The notes beneath the pieces are model-generated. The model was not told the DNA's origin, did not search any database, and worked only from the letters and a program-made list of their open reading frames with translations. A program made the translations under genes and the position numbers. DNA of 20,823 bases from Ignatzschineria sp. (GTDB lineage Bacteria; Pseudomonadota; Gammaproteobacteria; Cardiobacteriales; Wohlfahrtiimonadaceae): the NCBI GenBank assembly GCA_030151245.1, contig JASLEF010000153.1, positions 1-20,823 on the forward strand, in the 5' to 3' direction. Below are positions 15,626-20,823 of the stretch, in pieces (positions within the stretch are counted from its first letter, which is position 1; the number at the start of each line of letters is the position of its first letter).

Positions 15626-16720
15626 GTGATTATTCGGTCTCTCCAAGTAGAAAATTTTAGACATTTAGCGAGTCAGAATTTTGATTTTGACTCGCGATTT
15701 AATTTAATTGTCGGAAAAAATGCCTCAGGCAAAACCTCGCTTTTAGAATCGCTCTATTTTCTCTCACAAGTTGGCTCTTTCCGAACCTCACGTATTAATC
15801 AAGCGATTTGCGAAGGTGAAGAGTATTTTCGTGTCATCGCAAAGCTCTATTCCCCAAAGTTAGAGATGGAATCTTTACTCGGATTAGAACGTACTCGTGG
15901 GGAGGTAAAAGTTCGGCAAGATGGTGAAACCATTCAACGTCGTTCGCATTTGGCAAAATTATTACCAATGCTCTTTTTAGGACCCGATACGGGTACCAAT
16001 TTAATGCAAGAGCCTAAAGCGCGCCGGCAATTTATGGATTGGGGATTATTTCAAAACTATGAATCGTACTTGCGAGTTTGGCAGCGTTATGATCGGGCAT
16101 TATCTCAACGAAATGCGGCATTAAAGGGACATTATCCCGACTCTGTTTTAGCTAGTCTTGAAGAAGAGATGGCAGAAGCTGGGGAGAGTTTAAATCTTTC
16201 TCGCAAAGCATTTATTGCAGAGTTAACACCGTTGGTGCTCGATCTTCTATCTCGATTAATTGATGATGAGATTATCTGGTCGTTGGAATATCAATCGGGA
16301 TTTACAGAAGGTAAATTGCGAGAGGAGCTTGCAGAGACGAGAGCGCGTGATCGGCAGATGACTTTTACTAGAACAGGACCACATCGAGGGGATTTTGTTT
16401 TAAAGTGTAATGGGCGATTAGTGGCGCAACATCTCTCTCGAGGGCAGATTAAGCTTGCCACGATTGCTTTAATGCTCTCCCAAATCCGCTTGCATCAAGC
16501 GTTGAATCAATCTTCTACGATCTTATTAATGGACGATTTAACGGCAGAATTAGATGAAAATAAGCGGATAATATTATTAGAAGAATTAATCGCTCAAAAA
16601 TCTCAACTATTTGTAACCTGTTTAGAAGAGAATGAGTTCCCAGAGCTGACAGATCCTGTATTAAAGCAGAGCATGAATCATTATGAACTTAATGACGGAG
16701 TTGCTCAAAAAATGGTATAA
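15626..16720 (+). CDS. recF: DNA replication and repair protein RecF
   Basis: An SMC-like ATPase that, with RecO and RecR, loads RecA onto gapped single-stranded DNA. The 364-residue product shows the Walker A GKNASGKT (30-37), the ABC-type signature LSRGQ (about 270) and the Walker B ILLMDDLTAELDE (about 298-310). Length is normal. The start is GTG, six bases after the dnaN stop with no clear ribosome site, so it is probably translated by coupling to dnaN, which would keep RecF scarce. The last ~30 bases appear to contain a promoter for gyrB. Identification is firm. Confidence 0.97.
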   Translation: MIIRSLQVENFRHLASQNFDFDSRFNLIVGKNASGKTSLLESLYFLSQVGSFRTSRINQAICEGEEYFRVIAKLYSPKLEMESLLGLERTRGEVKVRQDGETIQRRSHLAKLLPMLFLGPDTGTNLMQEPKARRQFMDWGLFQNYESYLRVWQRYDRALSQRNAALKGHYPDSVLASLEEEMAEAGESLNLSRKAFIAELTPLVLDLLSRLIDDEIIWSLEYQSGFTEGKLREELAETRARDRQMTFTRTGPHRGDFVLKCNGRLVAQHLSRGQIKLATIALMLSQIRLHQALNQSSTILLMDDLTAELDENKRIILLEELIAQKSQLFVTCLEENEFPELTDPVLKQSMNHYELNDGVAQKMV

Positions 16721-16721
16721 T
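16692..16721 (+). promoter_or_regulatory. Probable gyrB promoter inside the recF 3' end
   Basis: TGGTATAAT (TATAAT at 16716-16721) is a perfect extended -10 that overlaps the recF stop codon region. The -35 is poor (ATGACG, 18 bases upstream), as is common with extended -10 promoters. It would let gyrB be expressed independently of dnaN-recF. Confidence 0.5.
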
Positions 16722-16774
16722 CTCAGGCTATATTAATAAAAAAGTTTTATAAGAATCATAAAGAGGTATTGTGA

Positions 16775-19168
16775 ATGACAACTGAAAGTCAATCTCCAAG
16801 TATCAAGGTTTTAAGAGGGCTTGATGCCGTTCGTAAACGCCCTGGAATGTATATTGGAGACACCGATGATGGCACCGGTCTTCATCACATGGTGTTTGAG
16901 GTGGTCGATAATGCGATCGATGAGGCATTAGCGGGTCACTGTGATGACATCAGTGTCACAATCCATATGGATAATTCGATTACTGTGACGGATAATGGTC
17001 GTGGTATTCCTGTTGAAATGCATCCTGAAGAAGGGGTCTCTTCTGCGCAAGTGGTAATGACCGTTCTGCATGCAGGTGGTAAGTTCGAAGATAATGCCAT
17101 TTCAGGTGGTCTTCATGGGGTGGGTGTTTCTGTTGTTAACGCACTCTCATCGAAGCTTAAATTAACCATTTATAAACATGGGAAAATTCATGAGCAAGAG
17201 TATACGTTAGGGGAACCTGATTATCTCTTGAGAGAAATTGGCGATACAGATCAAAACGGAACAACCGTTTATTTCAAACCTAGTAAAGAAGTTTTTACAA
17301 ACGTTGATTTTGAATATGACATTCTTTTCAAACGTTTAAGAGAGCTCGCTTTCTTAAACTCAGGCATTCGTATTGTTTTAAAAGATGAACGTACGGATCG
17401 AGAAGACATCTTCGAGTATGAAGGTGGCATTAAGGCATACGTTGAGTTAATTAATAAAAACCGTAATAAAATTCATCCGAGTATTTTTTACTGTAATACG
17501 CAGAAAGACAATATTACGGTAGAGATTTCACTGCAATGGACTGATGGATATCAAGAGTCTGTTTTCTGTTATACCAATAATATCCCTCAAGGAGATGGTG
17601 GTACGCATTTAGCGGGATTTAGAGCGGCAATGACGCGAACATTAAATCGCTATATGCAGGATGAAGGCTTACTGAAGAAAGCAAAAATCGCGACAACCGG
17701 AGATGATGCGCGAGAAGGATTGACGGCAATTATTTCTGTGAAGATTCCGGGACCAAAGTTCTCTTCACAAACGAAAGAGAAGCTTGTTTCGAGTGAAGTA
17801 CGTCCTGTTGTTGATAGTGTCCTTGCGGAGCGTTTAGAAGAGTTTTTACTAGAAAGCCCTGAAGATGCAAAAGCGATTACAGCAAAAATTATCGATGCGG
17901 CAATGGCTCGTGAAGCTGCTCGTAAGGCTCGTGAAAATACACGCCGTAAGAGTGCATTAGATATTGCGGGACTTCCAGGAAAGCTTGCAGATTGTCAGGA
18001 AAAAGATCCTGCGCAATCAGAACTTTTTATCGTGGAAGGGGACTCGGCAGGTGGTTCTGCAAAGCAGGGGCGTAGCCGAAAATTCCAAGCAATCTTGCCA
18101 TTAAAAGGAAAGATTCTTAATGTGGAGCGAGCGCGTTTTGATCGAATGATTCAATCTGCAGAGATTGGAACGCTCATCACGGCATTAGGTTGTGGCATTG
18201 GTCGTGATGAATTTGATCCAGACAAATTACGTTATCACCGTATTGTTATTATGACGGATGCGGACGTAGACGGTGCACATATCCGAACCCTTTTATTAAC
18301 GTTCTTCTACCGTCAAATGCGAGAGTTAGTTGAGCGGGGACATATCTTTATTGCACAGCCTCCCCTTTATAAAGTTAAACGTGGGCGTCAAGAAACCTAT
18401 ATTAAAGATGATAATGAATTGGCGTTATATTTCTTAAATACAGCCCTTGAAAATGGTTCAATGCATCCGAGTAGCGATGCGCCGGCACTCTCCTCTATTG
18501 TGATGGAAAGACTCGCAAAGCAGTTGATGAAAGTAGAGCATATTATCTCTCGTATTAATCATCGTATTCCTGAAGAGGTGCTGTATCATTTCTTAGAACT
18601 CCCTGTGTTAACGGATGAGTTATTAGCTAGCAATGATGCAAAAGAGTGGGCGGCAACGTTAGAGGCTCAATTACAGCACGATATTTCTGAAGGCTCCGTG
18701 AACTACAAGGTTGTTGCAGATCAGGCGTTGGGACAGATTGTGATTACAGGCGAGCGTTATAATATTGAAGATCATTATGTGATTGATGGGCGCTTTATTA
18801 ACTCTAATGAATATCAAGAGATTGCTATATTATCAGCAGAGCTGCATGCTTTAATTCAAGAAGGGGCATTCGTCCAACGTGGTGAACGTATCTTAGCTAT
18901 TAACGGCTTTAAAGAAGGTTTAGATTGGCTCATTGATGAAGCGAAGCGTGGGCAGCAAGTATCTCGTTATAAAGGTCTTGGGGAGATGAATGCCGAGCAA
19001 CTTTGGGAAACCACTATGGATCCCGACACTCGTCGCTTATTGCAAGTGAAAGTGGAAGATGCCGTGAAAGCGGATGAAGTCTTCACAATGTTGATGGGTG
19101 ATGAAGTAGAGCCTAGACGTGAGTTTATCGAACAGAATGCACAGATGGTGGGGAACTTGGATGTGTAG
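16775..19168 (+). CDS. gyrB: DNA gyrase subunit B
   Basis: The ATPase subunit of gyrase, which introduces negative supercoils using ATP. The 797-residue product has the GHKL ATPase domain (about 1-220: EVVDNAIDEAL, DNGRGIP, GGLHGVGVSVVNA), the transducer (about 221-390: QTKEKLVSSEV) and the TOPRIM domain with EGDSAGG and the metal-binding MTDADVDG. It also carries the ~170-residue insertion typical of Gram-negative GyrB, and the C-terminal RYKGLGEMN and QLWETTMDP. The quinolone-related Asp and Lys (E. coli 426 and 447) are conserved. At the position of E. coli Arg136, the coumarin contact, there is Lys134. An AGAGGT ribosome site precedes the ATG. Confidence 0.98.
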   Translation: MTTESQSPSIKVLRGLDAVRKRPGMYIGDTDDGTGLHHMVFEVVDNAIDEALAGHCDDISVTIHMDNSITVTDNGRGIPVEMHPEEGVSSAQVVMTVLHAGGKFEDNAISGGLHGVGVSVVNALSSKLKLTIYKHGKIHEQEYTLGEPDYLLREIGDTDQNGTTVYFKPSKEVFTNVDFEYDILFKRLRELAFLNSGIRIVLKDERTDREDIFEYEGGIKAYVELINKNRNKIHPSIFYCNTQKDNITVEISLQWTDGYQESVFCYTNNIPQGDGGTHLAGFRAAMTRTLNRYMQDEGLLKKAKIATTGDDAREGLTAIISVKIPGPKFSSQTKEKLVSSEVRPVVDSVLAERLEEFLLESPEDAKAITAKIIDAAMAREAARKARENTRRKSALDIAGLPGKLADCQEKDPAQSELFIVEGDSAGGSAKQGRSRKFQAILPLKGKILNVERARFDRMIQSAEIGTLITALGCGIGRDEFDPDKLRYHRIVIMTDADVDGAHIRTLLLTFFYRQMRELVERGHIFIAQPPLYKVKRGRQETYIKDDNELALYFLNTALENGSMHPSSDAPALSSIVMERLAKQLMKVEHIISRINHRIPEEVLYHFLELPVLTDELLASNDAKEWAATLEAQLQHDISEGSVNYKVVADQALGQIVITGERYNIEDHYVIDGRFINSNEYQEIAILSAELHALIQEGAFVQRGERILAINGFKEGLDWLIDEAKRGQQVSRYKGLGEMNAEQLWETTMDPDTRRLLQVKVEDAVKADEVFTMLMGDEVEPRREFIEQNAQMVGNLDV

Positions 19169-19214
19169 GGGAATAATACATTTTCAATAAGCTTGCTTCA
19201 GTGATTTAATAAGT

Positions 19215-19249
19215 AAAACCTTGGGTAATAAATTATCCAAGGTTTTTTT
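19215..19249 (+). terminator. Terminator of gyrB
   Basis: A 10-bp perfect stem (AAAACCTTGG with CCAAGGTTTT), extended by an inner TAAT/ATTA pair, is followed by T7. It ends the dnaN-recF-gyrB block and marks the step to AT-rich DNA. Confidence 0.92.
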
Positions 19250-19297
19250 ATGAGTTTTTTTATAGTGAGATAATTGGGGGCAAAAAATTACTGCACT

Positions 19298-19648
19298 TTA
19301 ATTAAGTAGGAAATCTATTAACTCTACCTTTATTTCAGTAGAGATTGTTAGCTCTAATTTTTTTTCTAGAAAGTCTAGAGCGGCGGCTAATTTTTTATAA
19401 GATGATTGCAAATTAAGATTGCTACCTACACCATATTCATTATTTCCAAATATTAGATACTCAATATTAAAACCATGTTTGTATAGGCCATATATAAACT
19501 TTAATGTGGGTGTTGATTTATTCGTTTCATATAAACTCACCGCCATTTGAGATATTTTAAGATGTTTAGCTAATTCGGCTTGTGTCATTGTCAGCTTTAT
19601 CCGTTCGGTTTTTAATCTTGACCCAAAACTATCTAATAAATGATCCAT
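19298..19648 (-). CDS. XRE-family helix-turn-helix regulator
   Basis: A small DNA-binding protein with a Cro/C1-type helix-turn-helix. In its 116 residues the HTH spans about 11-65: FGSRLKTERIKLTMTQAELA then HLKISQMAVSLYETNKSTP, the usual order of helix 2, turn, recognition helix and the ETNKSTP cap. The rest (about 75-116) is probably a helical dimerisation tail. An AGAGG lies 10 bases before the ATG. It is AT-rich like its surroundings and faces away from the adhesin gene across a ~580-base spacer, so it may regulate itself and the adhesin. It could also be a leftover prophage or island regulator. Function is inferred from fold and place only. Confidence 0.8.
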   Translation of the reverse strand: MDHLLDSFGSRLKTERIKLTMTQAELAKHLKISQMAVSLYETNKSTPTLKFIYGLYKHGFNIEYLIFGNNEYGVGSNLNLQSSYKKLAAALDFLEKKLELTISTEIKVELIDFLLN

Positions 19649-20230
19649 CCTATCATTGCCTCTTAATGATTTATTTAAAAAATACTCATTTTAATATCTT
19701 CAGTAATAAATATGAGATGTTAATCTTAACAATATTTCTTTTACTTTACTAATATTAATATAATATTTTTTTGTATTTTTTAACATTTTTTTTCTTTTAG
19801 TGCATATAAATATATATTTCAGATGGTTTTTTTTTAAAAAAAATTAACGTTTTATTCTTTTTAAAAATGTTGTGAGATTATTCTTGTTTATCATCATGTT
19901 GCTTATCTTTTTTTGAGGTTGTGGTTTTTTGTTTATTTGAAAATATTTTCATTGATTGTCTATGTTTTTTTAATAATGTTAATTTAGTTTGTTAAAAATT
20001 ATTTTTATACCTTTCATTTCAGCTGTTTGTGAATATTTGTATTTATAAGTAATATTTCTTCAATTAAATTTCTGATAGCTAGTTTTAATGAAGAGTTTTA
20101 TATATTTTATCGTGTTTATTAACTAGTTATGTCCTTAAGCCTACTATGTGAAATTTTATGTGTAAATTTCGAGGCATCAGAATTTATTGAAAGACCCTGT
20201 CTAAATAAAATTAAGTACGGAATAAACATA
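19649..20230. other. Very AT-rich spacer upstream of the adhesin gene
   Basis: 582 bases with only about one fifth G+C by eye, against roughly two fifths in the housekeeping part. It is full of T runs, including T9A8 at 19827-19843. No gene is visible. It should hold the promoters of the XRE regulator (-) and adhesin (+), but the composition yields so many AT hexamers that no specific promoter can be chosen. Such DNA is a likely H-NS-type silencer target. Confidence 0.55.
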
Positions 20231-20823
20231 ATGAATAGAATTTATAAAGTTGTTTGGTGTCATGTTCGTAATACCTATGTTGTTGCTTCAGAGTTAGCAT
20301 CGCGTAAAAAAATTAAAAGTAGAGCGGGGTCTTTATTGAAGTCTATCGCTTTAGGTATGGCTTTTGCTGTTACTATTGGCGGGATTTCAAATGCTGCGGT
20401 TGGGATAAGTGGCGGGAGCGGAAAGGGTACGGCTATTTCTCCAACAAATAAAGAATGTCGGGATAGTGAAAATAATGGTAATGAAGCATATGCTCATCAA
20501 AAGGGTAATATTGCTATTGGTTGTGAGGCTAAAGCTGAAGATACTGTAAATACTTTCATGTATGATAGAGGAAATCCTCTCAATGAAATGGATAGTAAAA
20601 GTACATTTAATTCTATTGCTATTGGGGCAAAGTCAAAGGCAGATAAAGCGGCGGTGTCTATTGGTGCTGGTTCAGAGAGTACCGAGTTAGGAGTTGCTTT
20701 TGGTTCTCAAGCTAGATCGCGAGGAGTTGCTGCTATCGCACTGGGTGCTGCAGCGTTATCTACGGGAAATACTTCCCTCGCATTGGGTCGACAATCCGCT
20801 GCTACAGGTGATTTTGCTCAGGC
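20231..20823 (+). CDS. Trimeric autotransporter adhesin (YadA/Hia-like), 5' part, cut by the window edge
   Basis: A type Vc surface adhesin whose C-terminal anchor lies beyond the window. The 197 visible residues are open to the edge. They begin with an extended signal peptide region (ESPR), MNRIYKVVWCHVRNTYVVAS, then a basic stretch (24-31) and a hydrophobic signal core (34-53) ending at about SNAA. After that come YadA-type head repeats of about 14 residues: NIAIGCEAKAED, SIAIGAKSKADK, VSIGAGSESTEL, VAFGSQARSRGV, IALGAAALSTGN and LALGRQSAATGD. Two cysteines (76 and 98) stand before or in the first repeat. GGA lies 9 bases before the ATG. The ESPR is known to slow Sec translocation in Gram-negative autotransporters. 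Identity as a trimeric adhesin is strong; the ligand is unknown. Confidence 0.93.
   Translation, partial: MNRIYKVVWCHVRNTYVVASELASRKKIKSRAGSLLKSIALGMAFAVTIGGISNAAVGISGGSGKGTAISPTNKECRDSENNGNEAYAHQKGNIAIGCEAKAEDTVNTFMYDRGNPLNEMDSKSTFNSIAIGAKSKADKAAVSIGAGSESTELGVAFGSQARSRGVAAIALGAAALSTGNTSLALGRQSAATGDFAQ

Noticed and set aside
19649..20230. Specific promoter for the adhesin
   Set aside because: Many AT hexamers resemble -10 elements by composition alone; no -35/-10 pair with correct spacing stands out.

Overview
This window looks like chromosome from a low-to-moderate GC gammaproteobacterium. The dnaN-recF-gyrB block, a Pseudomonas-type fused chorismate mutase/prephenate dehydratase, an E. coli-like DadA and Gram-negative outer-membrane genes (lipoproteins, a trimeric autotransporter) all point that way. 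A member of the Cardiobacteriales/Ignatzschineria-Wohlfahrtiimonas sort is a reasonable guess from the gene content and AT-richness, but it is an inference, not a match I could test.

Layout, left to right. (1) 38-3109: ffh, a roughly 480-base orphan spacer with no convincing gene, then sppA, closed by a perfect bidirectional terminator. (2) 3150-8795: a run of minus-strand genes in several transcription units: an OPT-family peptide transporter, methylglyoxal synthase (mgsA), a sodium:alanine/glycine symporter, and two tandem paralogous small lipoproteins of unknown function. (3) 9161-11051: plus-strand dadA, with a repeat-rich leader, and a GNAT acetyltransferase. (4) 11453-13048: minus-strand pheA followed by folB. 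(5) 13240-14199: a gamma-carbonic-anhydrase-like protein and a small three-helix membrane protein, plus strand. (6) 14519-19168: the replication/topology operon dnaN-recF-gyrB. dnaA is not directly upstream of dnaN, although a perfect DnaA box is. (7) 19298-20823: a sharp drop in GC, an XRE-type regulator on the minus strand, about 580 bases of very AT-rich DNA, and the start of a trimeric autotransporter adhesin that runs off the right edge.

Several genes concern amino acids and peptides: peptide import (OPT), alanine/glycine uptake (AGCS), D-amino acid oxidation (DadA), membrane peptide breakdown (SppA) and phenylalanine synthesis (PheA). This fits an organism that lives largely on amino acids. 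The rest is housekeeping. The less ordinary signals are an 8-base word (AATGCCGG) that is clearly over-represented and forms one inverted pair between genes, the lipoprotein pair, the dadA leader repeats with a DnaA box, and the AT-rich adhesin locus. I saw no tRNA, rRNA, CRISPR array or intact insertion sequence.
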